From Echinicola rosea (lineage in GTDB: Bacteria > Bacteroidota > Bacteroidia > Cytophagales > Cyclobacteriaceae), in NCBI RefSeq assembly GCF_005281475.1, contig NZ_CP040106.1:3004501-3068500 (forward strand): a stretch of 64,000 bases of DNA, written 5' to 3'. The notes under the pieces are model-generated. The model was not told where the DNA came from. It saw only the letters and a program-made list of their open reading frames with translations, and searched no databases. Below are positions 18,023-27,118 of this stretch, piece by piece. The translations under genes were made by a program, and so were the position numbers. Every line of letters begins with the position of its first letter. Position 1 is the first letter of the stretch.

Positions 18023-19540
18023 TTACTTTAAGAAATTAATATTGACATTGTTTTTGCTCAGCACTTCATTTTCGCTGGCAAGGTCATAAACGGTCTCATC
18101 AAAATCAGTGACCACTTTGCTGTCAGCACCTTCGGCCAAAAGGTACTTCAGAATACTCTCGTCCTTAGCTTTCATGGCAGCGGTCTGGAGTGGAGTAGTG
18201 CCCAGGTCATTGGCTTGGTTGACATCGAATCCCCAACCGTGGACCATTTTGATCAGCTCAAGGTCGTTCTCTTCTACGGCCAGGTGAAATAATGTATTTC
18301 CACCCGCCTGAGGTGCCTTCAGGTCTACTCCCTCCGCTACCAAAAGATCTTTTTTCTTTTGGAAGCCTTCCTTGAACCGTGGACTGTACGACTGGAACAG
18401 GTAATAGGCCAAGGTGTTTCCGGCATTGTCCTCTACGCCAGCTTCAGCACCTTTCTGGAGCAGGTATTCCACCACTTCCGGAGTGTTTCCAGCCACTGCA
18501 TTGGTAAGGGCGGATCTTCCTTGTTGGTTTTGGGCATTGATATCATCGGTTTTTTCGACCAAAAGCTGAATAACCGCCAGGTCATTTCGGCCAGAGGCAT
18601 TCATCAACGGAGTGTTCCCTTCACCGTCTGCTTGGTTTACATCCACTCCTTTGTCCATAAAGTAGTTTAACAGACCAATGTCCTTGGACCTTCCTGCCAA
18701 AGCGTGCAATGGGGTAGTGCCATCCGCTGTAGTGACATTTGGCTCAATGCCTTTATCTTCCAAATACTTGAATACGCTAAGGTCGTTTGAGCCACGACGG
18801 GTACCCTGACTGGCAGCGATCATGGCGTTTCCTCCGATCTTATTGGGTGCTTTATAGGATACGCCCTTTTCGATCAATAAGTCCATCATTTTGATATTAC
18901 CGGTTTTGGCGGCATAATAAAAGAGGCCATTGCCATCTTCGTCAGTGGTGCTCATGTCCACTCCCTTCGAGGTGAAGTAATCGATCATGGTAAAATCCTC
19001 CTGGCTGCCTACAATCAGCAAGAGCGCATTGGCTCCGTGGTGGTTGGTTTCTTCTAGGCTAGAGCCATGGGAAAGCAGGTAATCATAGAGCTCAGGATTG
19101 CTTTGACCGGCATTGGCGGCAAAATTCATCACGGAATAACCGTGGTCATCCACAATGTCAGTTTTGGCACCTTGGTCGATGAGGTATTTGATCAGCTCTA
19201 GGTCACCTTTCATGGCTGCCCAGTGAATGTAGGTCCTGCCGTCATGGGTAAGGAGGTTTACCCCATTGCCATCAAGAGAAACCAAGTACTTGATGTTTTC
19301 CAGCGGCTGGTCATTAAGAATAGCATAAACCGTCCCGTTAAAGCTGGACGAATTGAGCTCAATAGGATCATTGCCCTCCGCAACCTCCGCTTTTAATTCC
19401 TGAAGAGAAGGCTTCCCGCTCCAGAAATCACGGCTCAAGAAAGAATTGTCCACGGGACCTGGGGCTTCGTGGTGCTGACCAAAGGCTAATACTGGTGACA
19501 GCATTAGCGCAAAGAGGAAATTTTTTGCTGTTTTTTTCAT
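18023..19540 (-). CDS. Secreted ankyrin-repeat protein
   Basis: The 505-residue product starts at ATG 19540 with a signal peptide (MKKTAKN, a hydrophobic stretch, LAFGQ). The rest is a solenoid of about twelve ankyrin repeats, visible as recurring G-T-LH-A--(N/G)-LE-IK-L---G (for example HDGRTYIHWAAMKGDLELIK and DGTTPLHALAGRSKDIGLL). Such proteins are binding scaffolds, and the signal peptide places this one in the periplasm. It lies in the operon between the DUF4374 lipoprotein and the DUF2271/PepSY genes. A role in protecting or docking iron-uptake components is possible but unproven. The longer frame to 19561 adds seven residues before the signal peptide and is not favoured. Confidence 0.88.
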   Translation of the reverse strand: MKKTAKNFLFALMLSPVLAFGQHHEAPGPVDNSFLSRDFWSGKPSLQELKAEVAEGNDPIELNSSSFNGTVYAILNDQPLENIKYLVSLDGNGVNLLTHDGRTYIHWAAMKGDLELIKYLIDQGAKTDIVDDHGYSVMNFAANAGQSNPELYDYLLSHGSSLEETNHHGANALLLIVGSQEDFTMIDYFTSKGVDMSTTDEDGNGLFYYAAKTGNIKMMDLLIEKGVSYKAPNKIGGNAMIAASQGTRRGSNDLSVFKYLEDKGIEPNVTTADGTTPLHALAGRSKDIGLLNYFMDKGVDVNQADGEGNTPLMNASGRNDLAVIQLLVEKTDDINAQNQQGRSALTNAVAGNTPEVVEYLLQKGAEAGVEDNAGNTLAYYLFQSYSPRFKEGFQKKKDLLVAEGVDLKAPQAGGNTLFHLAVEENDLELIKMVHGWGFDVNQANDLGTTPLQTAAMKAKDESILKYLLAEGADSKVVTDFDETVYDLASENEVLSKNNVNINFLK

Positions 19541-19607
19541 ATTGGTTAAGTGATAATGCATAAGAATGAGACTGTTGCATAATGGAACAAACCGTTATCG
19601 CGAGCGG

Positions 19608-19650
19608 AGCGATCTCCATGTACTTTCATTGCACGTTTGGTGAGATCGCT
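19608..19650. repeat. Intergenic inverted repeat
   Basis: AGCGATCTC (19608-19616) and GAGATCGCT (19642-19650) form a perfect 9-bp stem with a 25-nt loop between the DUF4374 and ankyrin genes. It resembles common intergenic palindromes of Bacteroidota. It may attenuate transcription between the first two and the last three genes of the operon; there is no T-run. Confidence 0.5.
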
Positions 19651-19722
19651 TCTTCCGATACTCGTCGGAATCGCTATGACGAGGACTCACGGGACAGCCC
19701 CAATTTCGTTATGGCGGTTAAA

Positions 19723-21033
19723 TTATTGATCGTTTCTCAGTACTCCAATGGAGTTTACGGCATTGGCATCGATGGATATTCCTTTGGTGCCTTCAGCAGT
19801 GGTAGGGTCGATGATGTACAGTGCAGGAAGCTCTCCGTCCACGGTTACCGGGAAGTAAAGTTTGCCATCATAGGCCATTGGCAATCCAGTATCCACAATG
19901 GATTCCTTGGCAGGGAATTCGCCACCTACCCAGTTGAAGGTTTGGTCTTCCATTTTTACGATACCGTATTGTGTGGCACCAGTGCTGGAAGAACCTTCCA
20001 ATTCGTTATAGAATTCCAGAAGGAAATAATCTTCTGTGATATGCCATACATTGCGGAATTTGAATCCATCAGATTTTTCCTCGATGTTAAAGAAGTAGTT
20101 GGCATCGAAGTCTTCAGCACCACTGTTGATACGAAGGGCACCTGCAGGCTTGGTGGTGTTTTCATCATAGGCACCGGAGAATACGTAGGCATTTCCTTGG
20201 TCGTCCTTGCTGATTTGGGAATAGTATTGAGAACGGAAACGGCCAGAGGAATAGCTCAGTTTATTGGAACGGTAAACCCGCGTGATGTTCATATCGGCAT
20301 CCAAAGCAGCTACCCAGCAACTGTCTGGATAGATGATCTCGCCTGTACTGGAACCCCCACCTTGTTCAGGGTCTTTGGGGTTTGAAGCTACTACACCGGT
20401 AAGGAATTCTCCATTGCCGAAATCCACTATACCAGAAAAAGTGGCCTGCTGGCCAGAGACGATCACATCCTTGGTAAGGATGGTTTTGGTGTCCAGTGCC
20501 AAGCCGCTGGTGTAGTCCACAATGTTGAAGGTAACGGCATCAGAGCGCTCCAATCCGTTTTCATCTATGAGCGCATTGCCATTTTCATCCACAGGCGTTT
20601 GGCCACCTACGCTGGTAATGGCATAGTTGTCAAAAAAGCCATAGGAAGTAAAGCGGCTAGTGATCTGGAACTGTCCTACACGATTTAGTGCCCCATCACT
20701 ATCCAGTTGGTAGCCTAGCCCGATACCGGGGTCACCTTGTGCATAGATCAGACCAACTGCCACAGACGGATCTTCGTTGAAAATCCATCGATAGCCGCTT
20801 TGCTCCAGTTCTGTACCTGCACCTGCCAACGTGAGGTCTTGGTCCAGCGTTGGCGTGGTAATGATATATTCGGCCGATTCCCCATCCACGGAAATGAAAA
20901 ACATTTCTTCAGATTCTGTTGGATCTGGCGTGGGAGTAGGGTCATCCTCACTGCTACATGCCACAAACCCCAGGGCTGCACCTGCGATGCCCAAGGTGAA
21001 GAGGTTTTTTCTGATTTTACTATTGATAATCAT
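19723..21033 (-). CDS. DUF4374 lipoprotein (XusB-like siderophore-binding protein)
   Basis: The 436-residue product has a lipoprotein signal with Cys near residue 26 (LGFVACSSEDD) followed by an acidic/proline linker (DPTPTPDPTESEE), typical of surface-exported Bacteroidota lipoproteins. The body is a beta-propeller-like DUF4374 domain. In Bacteroides thetaiotaomicron the DUF4374 protein XusB captures ferric enterobactin and works with the TonB receptor XusA and the PepSY protein XusC. Here the same three components are present in the order receptor, DUF4374, then PepSY, with two inserted genes. I therefore infer binding of a ferric siderophore or related chelate at the cell surface. Ligand residues cannot be assigned by eye. 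Confidence 0.82.
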   Translation of the reverse strand: MIINSKIRKNLFTLGIAGAALGFVACSSEDDPTPTPDPTESEEMFFISVDGESAEYIITTPTLDQDLTLAGAGTELEQSGYRWIFNEDPSVAVGLIYAQGDPGIGLGYQLDSDGALNRVGQFQITSRFTSYGFFDNYAITSVGGQTPVDENGNALIDENGLERSDAVTFNIVDYTSGLALDTKTILTKDVIVSGQQATFSGIVDFGNGEFLTGVVASNPKDPEQGGGSSTGEIIYPDSCWVAALDADMNITRVYRSNKLSYSSGRFRSQYYSQISKDDQGNAYVFSGAYDENTTKPAGALRINSGAEDFDANYFFNIEEKSDGFKFRNVWHITEDYFLLEFYNELEGSSSTGATQYGIVKMEDQTFNWVGGEFPAKESIVDTGLPMAYDGKLYFPVTVDGELPALYIIDPTTAEGTKGISIDANAVNSIGVLRNDQ

Positions 21034-21068
21034 GGTTACAAAATTTATATATGGTTAAATGCTTTAGT

Positions 21069-23459
21069 TCAATTGAATTTGGTAAAGAAGTACCGGAGCT
21101 TCACCGAAAAGCTTCGCCCTGGCTTTTGTAAGCTATAATTGTCGTATAGCATGGCGTCGGTAATGTTTTGCGCTTCCAGGGATACATTGTACTTGCCGTT
21201 TTGAAGGACGTATGTCAGGCTCACATCATGGGAAAGCTGCTTGGGGATGGTGATTTTATCAGAGGTGGATCCTTCACTTTTCCATTCCCGATAGAATTTG
21301 TCCACATAATTCAGGAAATAGCTTACCGTAAGGATGTTGCCCTGTCCACCAAGGTCCAAAAACCGATAGCTGGCATCTATATTGCCAAAAAGTATTGGCT
21401 GATTTGGCATGGGATCTTTATAGATGATGCTTGGCGTACCACGGGAAGACAGCGGTTCCATGTTGACGATGCGCTGATATGAACCACTAATGCCCAACGA
21501 GAATTTGTCCAGGTATTGATACCTGGTTTCCAGGTCCACACCAAGTGTCCTGACCTCGCCGTGGTTGGTGTAGAAGGCACCACCATATCGCTGTTCTACT
21601 TGACGTCGAATATAGTCTTTGGTATAGCGATAAATCATTCCCAGGTTACTGTAAATACTGTGCTGTTTTCTGGGGCCAAATTCTGGACTGTAAATGACGT
21701 TTACATTGATGTTGTCACTGTTTTCTGCTTTTAGGTCAATCGTACCGGCTTCCAGTATTTCATCCCCGAAGAGCTCTGTGGCGGAAGGGAGGCGGAAGGT
21801 CTTTTCCAGTGACAGCTTAAACAAAAGTCCTGGGTTTAGGCGATAATTTCCCGCTATACCGTAACCGCTGGTATTAAAGGTACTGGACTTAAGGGCAAAT
21901 TTCTGGGTGGTCGTGCTGGAAGTATCCCGTGACCCAGAAGTTTTTACAAAGTAGTTCTTCCCAAATGCAGATAGGCTCCATTTTTCGTCCAATTTATAGC
22001 TATAGGAGAGCCCGGTTACGTTTTTGATGTTGGTACGCTTGATGCTGTCCGCGGCCGAAAGGGTCTGCTCGGTGGCCTTTTCATCGGTGTTTTTGCGGGA
22101 GTAGGAGCTCAATACATTGTTTAGGCTGATAAAATGCCGTTCACCAGGGGTATAGCGAATGTTTGCATTGAGCAGTCCGGTGTTGTTGTTGAACTTGCCC
22201 AGTGAATAGTCTCCCTCGCCTTTTTTGCCCATATTTCTTCGGTCTCCCGCCCAATTGTATCGAAAAGCAGACGTGTCAATATTGGTGTTGCGTACGACGC
22301 TATAATTTCCTGAAAGGGTAAGGTCAAGGTCTTTGGCGATGAAATCATGCTTGATATATTCCATGGAGGCCATGGACGTCTTGGCCTTTCGGGCTTTTTC
22401 GCCAAAGGCGATTTGCATGATATTGGCATTTTGGATGTCAGTTTCCATATTAGCCAGTGTTCCGCCAAAGACCAGCCTGTCCGCCCAGGATTTGTTCACC
22501 ACGCCGAGTTTGGCTACGATGGTCTCGTTATGGTAGGTATCATGAAAGCGCTCAAACCACTGTTCCTCTTGGGAATAAATATTGGTCTCCAGGTCCAGAA
22601 GCTTGGTTTTTACCTTGTAGTTATTGTCAGAATAGTTTTGGAAGGCATTGATGCTGAAGGTCAATCCCGATCTGGTGGTAGTGCCGAAGTTTACGCTGGT
22701 CTTGTGCGTATTGAAGGATCCGTAGGAATAAGAGGCGTCGAGGTAAGTATTGGAGGTTTTTCTGGTGACGATGTTGATGGCGCCGCCAAGGGCATCGGAG
22801 CCCAGTTCTATGGGGACGACACCTTTGTACACTTCTATCCGCTCGGCCATGTTGATGGGGATGTTGTTGATATTGAAGGCCGGGCCAAAACCGCTCATGG
22901 GGATGCCGTCCATAAAGATTTTGACATGGTTTCCGGTAAAGCCATTTAAGGTCACGCTGGTATTGGATCCCATGCCGCCTGATCTTCTGATCCGTACGCC
23001 GGAGGATTTTTCGATGGCCTGGCTAAGGTCCATGGTGGTGTTTTGCAGCAATTTGGCATCGATGGCGATGGCGTTATAGGCAGATTCATTGATTTCTCGG
23101 GTGATGGACTTTCCGCTTACTTCCACCGCTTGCATCTGGGTTTTGCTGTCGGGGTTCAGGGTAAAGTTTACCGTCAGCTTTTTGCCTTTTATGAGGGATA
23201 TGGTTTTTTCTATGCGTTCGTACCCTAGTCCATAACAGGCCAGTACATAATCACCGGGAGCCGCCGACAATTGGTATTTTCCGTCCATATCGGTTTCGGT
23301 ATGGTACGGACTGTCCTTTAGGTATATATAAATATGGGGTACAGGTTCTCCCTGTTCATTGCTGACCTTTCCAGTTAAGAGGGGGGCTTGCGCAAAGGCA
23401 TTGCTGAACTGCATCAAAAAGAGCAGAAGAAAGAAGGGGGCAAAGTAGTGTTTCTGCAT
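21069..23459 (-). CDS. TonB-dependent receptor (XusA-like, siderophore uptake)
   Basis: The 796-residue product has a signal peptide (ending NAFAQ), a carboxypeptidase-regulatory-like domain (GKVSNEQGEPVPHIYIYL through GLGYERI), a plug domain (SGVRIRRSGGMGSNTSVTLNGFTG, MAERIEVYKGVVPIELG, DALGGAINIVTRK) and a 22-strand-type barrel ending in KLRYFFTKFN with a C-terminal aromatic and Asn. At about 800 residues it is a siderophore/metal-type receptor rather than a SusC (about 1000). It lies 35 nt upstream of the DUF4374 gene and is the first gene of the operon. A candidate Fur site and the divergent AraC gene lie upstream, so iron- and ligand-dependent control is likely. Confidence 0.92.
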   Translation of the reverse strand: MQKHYFAPFFLLLFLMQFSNAFAQAPLLTGKVSNEQGEPVPHIYIYLKDSPYHTETDMDGKYQLSAAPGDYVLACYGLGYERIEKTISLIKGKKLTVNFTLNPDSKTQMQAVEVSGKSITREINESAYNAIAIDAKLLQNTTMDLSQAIEKSSGVRIRRSGGMGSNTSVTLNGFTGNHVKIFMDGIPMSGFGPAFNINNIPINMAERIEVYKGVVPIELGSDALGGAINIVTRKTSNTYLDASYSYGSFNTHKTSVNFGTTTRSGLTFSINAFQNYSDNNYKVKTKLLDLETNIYSQEEQWFERFHDTYHNETIVAKLGVVNKSWADRLVFGGTLANMETDIQNANIMQIAFGEKARKAKTSMASMEYIKHDFIAKDLDLTLSGNYSVVRNTNIDTSAFRYNWAGDRRNMGKKGEGDYSLGKFNNNTGLLNANIRYTPGERHFISLNNVLSSYSRKNTDEKATEQTLSAADSIKRTNIKNVTGLSYSYKLDEKWSLSAFGKNYFVKTSGSRDTSSTTTQKFALKSSTFNTSGYGIAGNYRLNPGLLFKLSLEKTFRLPSATELFGDEILEAGTIDLKAENSDNINVNVIYSPEFGPRKQHSIYSNLGMIYRYTKDYIRRQVEQRYGGAFYTNHGEVRTLGVDLETRYQYLDKFSLGISGSYQRIVNMEPLSSRGTPSIIYKDPMPNQPILFGNIDASYRFLDLGGQGNILTVSYFLNYVDKFYREWKSEGSTSDKITIPKQLSHDVSLTYVLQNGKYNVSLEAQNITDAMLYDNYSLQKPGRSFSVKLRYFFTKFN

Positions 23460-23554
23460 TGGTTCAAGTGTAAAATTTATTCGATAGGATGGGTTTTGAT
23501 GAGTAAAATGTATGCCTTGTCCATTAAAGGGTAATTGATACCGATCATAATTTT

Positions 23555-23573
23555 ATTTAGACTATTTTTAAAT
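23555..23573. promoter_or_regulatory. Candidate Fur box between receptor and AraC genes
   Basis: A 19-nt AT-rich imperfect palindrome, ATTTAGACTATTTTTAAAT, lies in the 189-nt divergent intergenic region. The outer ATTTA/TAAAT arms are perfect and one inner pair also matches. The pattern resembles the TTTAGA...TCTAAA half-sites of Bacteroidota Fur boxes. The call rests mainly on context. Confidence 0.4.
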
Positions 23574-23602
23574 TAGTGTTACAAAAGTATCCGTAAATGC
23601 TG

Positions 23603-23610
23603 TAGATTTG
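23603..23610 (+). promoter_or_regulatory. Possible -7 promoter element for the AraC gene
   Basis: TAGATTTG fits the Bacteroidota -7 consensus TAnnTTTG exactly and lies 38 nt before the ATG at 23649. No clear -33 TTTG is seen at the usual distance. Confidence 0.4.
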
Positions 23611-23648
23611 TATCACTATTGGTACTAAAAATAGCACAAAAGGGATTT

Positions 23649-24644
23649 ATGTATATTGATTCTAAATTAAGAGAGCTTGACCTAGAGGTTTTCCACTTGA
23701 GCGTTCCGCAAAAAACGGCACTGGAAATTCAGCGGGAGGAAGTGGCCATAAATAGATCAGAGGTAGGCGTACGTTCCAGTATTTTTTTCGATTCCAGATT
23801 TTTTCTGGTAGAAAGTTTTATTCGAATGGATCAGGATTTAACGGATATTTATTCCTTAATGGGAGATTTTGTCCATTTGTCTTTTACCCATCAGGGCAAG
23901 CCCTCCTTAAAGGAAAGCCATGGCCAAAAATCGGAAGTCAACCAAGGCATGGTACAATTGTCGTATCAAAAGGATTTTTCGGGACAATTTTATATGAAGA
24001 AGGACTCGGAGGTTCATTATTACAGTATAATACTGGAGCGGCAGTTTTTTTTGGAGCTATTGCAAAAGGAAGATTGGGCCGTAAAACGTCCATTTTTCCA
24101 GGCAGTAAAAAAGAGGGAAGAAAAGGGGTTTGGTTTGGGGGGATATTTTCCGGTAAACAGCAGGGTTTTAAGCATCATCAAGGAGCTACGGGCAATATGT
24201 GAAAGTAGTTTTTCCAATGAAAACAAGCAATCTTATTTAGTATTGAAATTCAGGGAGTTGTTTTTTAATGTGTACATATCCCAGACAGACCAAGCCATGA
24301 ATGGTGGTGTCAGCGTGCCCGATGAGATCAATAAGGCCAAAGCTATTTTGGCTTCTTCCTATATAAATCCCCCCACGATAAGAGAGCTTTCCAAGCTGGT
24401 ACTGCTCAATGAACTTAAGCTCAAGCAGGAGTTTAAAAGGGCTTTTGGCATTACCATCAGAGGGTTCGTAATCAAAAACCGGATGGATTTATCCTTAGGT
24501 TTTCTCAAAGAAGGCAAGCAGGTAGGGGAGGTTGCGGAACTATTGGGGTACAATAATGTGTCCTATTTTATCAACACCTTCAGGAAGTATTATGGCCAAA
24601 CCCCAAAGCAGGCCTTAAAATCAAATTCAGATTCCTTTTTTTAA
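23649..24644 (+). CDS. AraC-family transcriptional regulator
   Basis: The 331-residue product starts at ATG 23649; a TTG at 23619 in the same frame is less likely. The C-terminal ~100 residues carry two helix-turn-helix motifs of the AraC/XylS type (TIRELSKLVLLNELKLKQEFK and the signature VAELLGYNNVSYFINTFRKYYGQTPKQ). The N-terminal ~220 residues resemble the ligand-sensing part of PchR-like regulators that activate siderophore uptake genes. It is transcribed divergently from the TonB receptor operon, so it probably regulates that operon in response to the ferric ligand, with Fur setting the iron level (inference). Confidence 0.9.
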   Translation: MYIDSKLRELDLEVFHLSVPQKTALEIQREEVAINRSEVGVRSSIFFDSRFFLVESFIRMDQDLTDIYSLMGDFVHLSFTHQGKPSLKESHGQKSEVNQGMVQLSYQKDFSGQFYMKKDSEVHYYSIILERQFFLELLQKEDWAVKRPFFQAVKKREEKGFGLGGYFPVNSRVLSIIKELRAICESSFSNENKQSYLVLKFRELFFNVYISQTDQAMNGGVSVPDEINKAKAILASSYINPPTIRELSKLVLLNELKLKQEFKRAFGITIRGFVIKNRMDLSLGFLKEGKQVGEVAELLGYNNVSYFINTFRKYYGQTPKQALKSNSDSFF

Positions 24645-24700
24645 GATTGTTATTTGGTTGTTTTTGTAAAATTCAAATACGGTAGGGAAAGGCTTTGGGG

Positions 24701-25933
24701 CTAAGGCTCACGGCCTTTTTCTCCATCATGCTTCTTGGTTACTTGTGCGATTTCTACTTCAAACTGATCTGGGGTCAATGAAATTCCATATTGCTCAAGC
24801 AGGTAGCTTTTGGCTCCATCAAAGGTTTTGAAGGGGAATTTTAACTCAAAATATCCATTTAAATTGGTCCTGTCAGTGACAAAAATTTGGAACCTGTTTT
24901 CCAATTCATCCACTAAATCTTGCAAGGGGACACCATTTCCTTGCCAATAGGTACCCTTGGTGGAGGTTCCACTTGCGGAATAGGCTTTCGTCGTATCCAC
25001 AGCGTGTCGAATGAAGAGGCTGTCATTTGCTATATGCAAGGCATAGCCTGACACCTCCTTTTGCTCCAGGGCAAGTTCATAATCCAGTTCATATAATAAG
25101 GATCGCACCTTTGTGGGATTTTTTTCATTTGGTGGCAAATTCTTAGGGAATTTAAAGCGAACATCGTAGCGGTTTTGGTCGGCAACTGAAATCCTGCTTT
25201 TGCTTTTTTTGAGGAGGAAGGTTAATATTTTGTCAAGCGGTTGGTTGGCGATGCTCAATTCCCGAGTATTGTATTGTATCCCAGATGCTACCTGCATGTA
25301 ATTATTTTTAGTGACCGTAATGGGGTAGAGATGGTTGGTGTTTAATTCTTTGTTTGGGGCTGGATGCTGTTGATCCGCCATCACCTGCGGGTAATACTTC
25401 TTGTGGAGCAAAGCATCTATCATATCGCTGGTAAGAAGTGAAGGATGCCCTCTCCACTTCAAAATCCCATTTTCATCAATTAAAAATGTCGTTGGATAAG
25501 CATTTACTTCATAGTTGTTTATAGTTTGATAGGCTGTATCAGTTCCTACAGACGCCAAAATTTTCTTTCTGGATAGGAATTTAGATACATCTTCCTCCTT
25601 TTCATACGTTATGGCTATAAATGAAATATTGTCATTTTTGTATGCCTCAGTAAGGTCATTCAGATGGGGAATCGTATAGATACAGGGAGCGCAGCTCGTA
25701 AACCAAAAGTCCAAAACCATCACTTGGCCAGCTGTTTTCGGGCCATCACCATCATCATGATTTACCCAAGTATCCACCACAATGGCTGGAGCTTTTTCCC
25801 CAATCGCTACTTGAGCAATAGCCTTGAATAAAAGCAGGATCAATGGGATGGTTAAACCCGGAATATGCATTAGCCTATCTGTTGCGACCTGAAACTGCTT
25901 CAAAATCAGTCGTTTCACTTTAGTTTTCGGCAT
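24701..25933 (-). CDS. TlpA-like thioredoxin protein with C-terminal extension
   Basis: The 410-residue product has an N-terminal hydrophobic anchor or signal (IPGLTIPLILLLFKAIAQ). A TlpA/ResA-type thioredoxin domain at about residues 45-190 has the active site CAPC within FWFTSCAPC and the cis-proline motif AYPTTFLID. The remaining ~200 residues are not thioredoxin. They have alternating segments similar to DUF3738/STN-like domains appended to TlpA proteins in Bacteroidota. It probably reduces disulfides or carries redox equivalents in the periplasm. It is convergent with the AraC gene (56 nt apart) and otherwise isolated, so its partners are unknown. Confidence 0.82.
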   Translation of the reverse strand: MPKTKVKRLILKQFQVATDRLMHIPGLTIPLILLLFKAIAQVAIGEKAPAIVVDTWVNHDDGDGPKTAGQVMVLDFWFTSCAPCIYTIPHLNDLTEAYKNDNISFIAITYEKEEDVSKFLSRKKILASVGTDTAYQTINNYEVNAYPTTFLIDENGILKWRGHPSLLTSDMIDALLHKKYYPQVMADQQHPAPNKELNTNHLYPITVTKNNYMQVASGIQYNTRELSIANQPLDKILTFLLKKSKSRISVADQNRYDVRFKFPKNLPPNEKNPTKVRSLLYELDYELALEQKEVSGYALHIANDSLFIRHAVDTTKAYSASGTSTKGTYWQGNGVPLQDLVDELENRFQIFVTDRTNLNGYFELKFPFKTFDGAKSYLLEQYGISLTPDQFEVEIAQVTKKHDGEKGREP

Positions 25934-26422
25934 AACCGTAGCGGTGCTACGCTAATGCCTCCAAACTAACTGATTTTCTTGCACTTTCAGCTCTCACTAC
26001 GATTCCCAACGCATAATTCCGGGTTAAAAGTACTTTTTTCATAAAAATTGTTTTTTTGAGTTTAATGGTAAATTGTATGGTAGCGGAATTTTCACCTGTG
26101 GTCATCTACTTCGATCGTTTACAAGCGGTGTTGTTTTTTTGTTCCTCTCCTGAAAAATATCCTGCATAAAAGTAACCTCATTGCCCATACATTCCTTATA
26201 CATTCTATTTGGAGGCGGTTGTGATAGAATATTTCCATTTACAACCAAATATCGTCGAAAAATACTGAATTTTGCATGGTTAAAAAATACCTAAAATTGG
26301 GTATTTCCTCTGGGTCTTTTTTTCTGCAGATTAGAATCGCATTAGAAATGAACCAATTTTTGCTATTTCCCGTCAGTAATACTTAATATTGATTGGAAGT
26401 AAACACCCTTTAAAACAGATCT
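25934..26422. other. Divergent intergenic region, nothing specific seen
   Basis: 489 nt between the TlpA-like gene and the response regulator. It is AT-rich, with no coding frame, RNA gene or strong hairpin that I can support. It should hold both promoters. Confidence 0.6.
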
Positions 26423-27118
26423 GTGAGAAAAATATTGCTTGTAGAGGATGACAGCCGTGTCAGTGCATTTATTATAAAAGGCCTGCAGGAAGAGGGCTAT
26501 GAAGTGGCACTGGCCATGGATGGCAAGACAGGACTCCAAATGGCTCTTCAGGGCAGCTATGATTTGGTTATTTTGGATATTATGATCCCTGAAATGAACG
26601 GGATAGAAGTCTGTAAGGCCCTCCGCAAGCAACATACACAAGTTCCAGTGTTGTTTTTGACGGCTTTGGGAAGTACCGAAAATGTGGTGATGGGCCTTGA
26701 CAGCGGGGCGGATGATTATCTCTCGAAGCCTTTTAAATTTATCGAACTGCTGGCCAGGGTGAGGACACTGATGAGAAGGTCCACCTACACCAGTGGAGAA
26801 GAAAGCAAAGCTGAAAATGCTTACCGGTTTGGAGACCTGATGCTGGACGATGAGACCAAAACGGTGGCGAGAGACGGGATGGCCATCAGCCTGACTTCTA
26901 CCGAATATCGGTTGCTACTGATGTTTATGAAGAACCAGCGCCGAGTGCTTTCGCGCATAGATATTTTGGAGGAAGTCTGGGGAATTGATTTTGACATGGG
27001 TACCAACGTAGTGGATGTATATGTAAATTACCTGCGGAAGAAGCTGGAGAAATATAACGGGCCACGGCTGATCCAAACGGTCATTGGGATGGGGTATGTG
27101 CTAAAAGAAGCCGAATGA
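26423..27118 (+). CDS. OmpR/PhoB-family response regulator
   Basis: The 231-residue product has a receiver domain (KILLVEDD with the acidic pair at residues 9-10, phosphoacceptor Asp52 in DLVILDIMIPEMNG, Thr near 82 and the invariant Lys in YLSKPF). A winged-helix DNA-binding domain occupies residues ~130-228 (TSTEYRLLLMFMKNQRRVLSR, VWGIDFDMGTNVVDVYVNYLRKKL, IQTVIGMGYVL). The start is GTG at 26423. The stop overlaps the kinase gene start as ATGA, so the two are translationally coupled and form a cognate pair. The target genes are unknown; the three genes downstream on the same strand are candidates. Confidence 0.95.
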   Translation: MRKILLVEDDSRVSAFIIKGLQEEGYEVALAMDGKTGLQMALQGSYDLVILDIMIPEMNGIEVCKALRKQHTQVPVLFLTALGSTENVVMGLDSGADDYLSKPFKFIELLARVRTLMRRSTYTSGEESKAENAYRFGDLMLDDETKTVARDGMAISLTSTEYRLLLMFMKNQRRVLSRIDILEEVWGIDFDMGTNVVDVYVNYLRKKLEKYNGPRLIQTVIGMGYVLKEAE

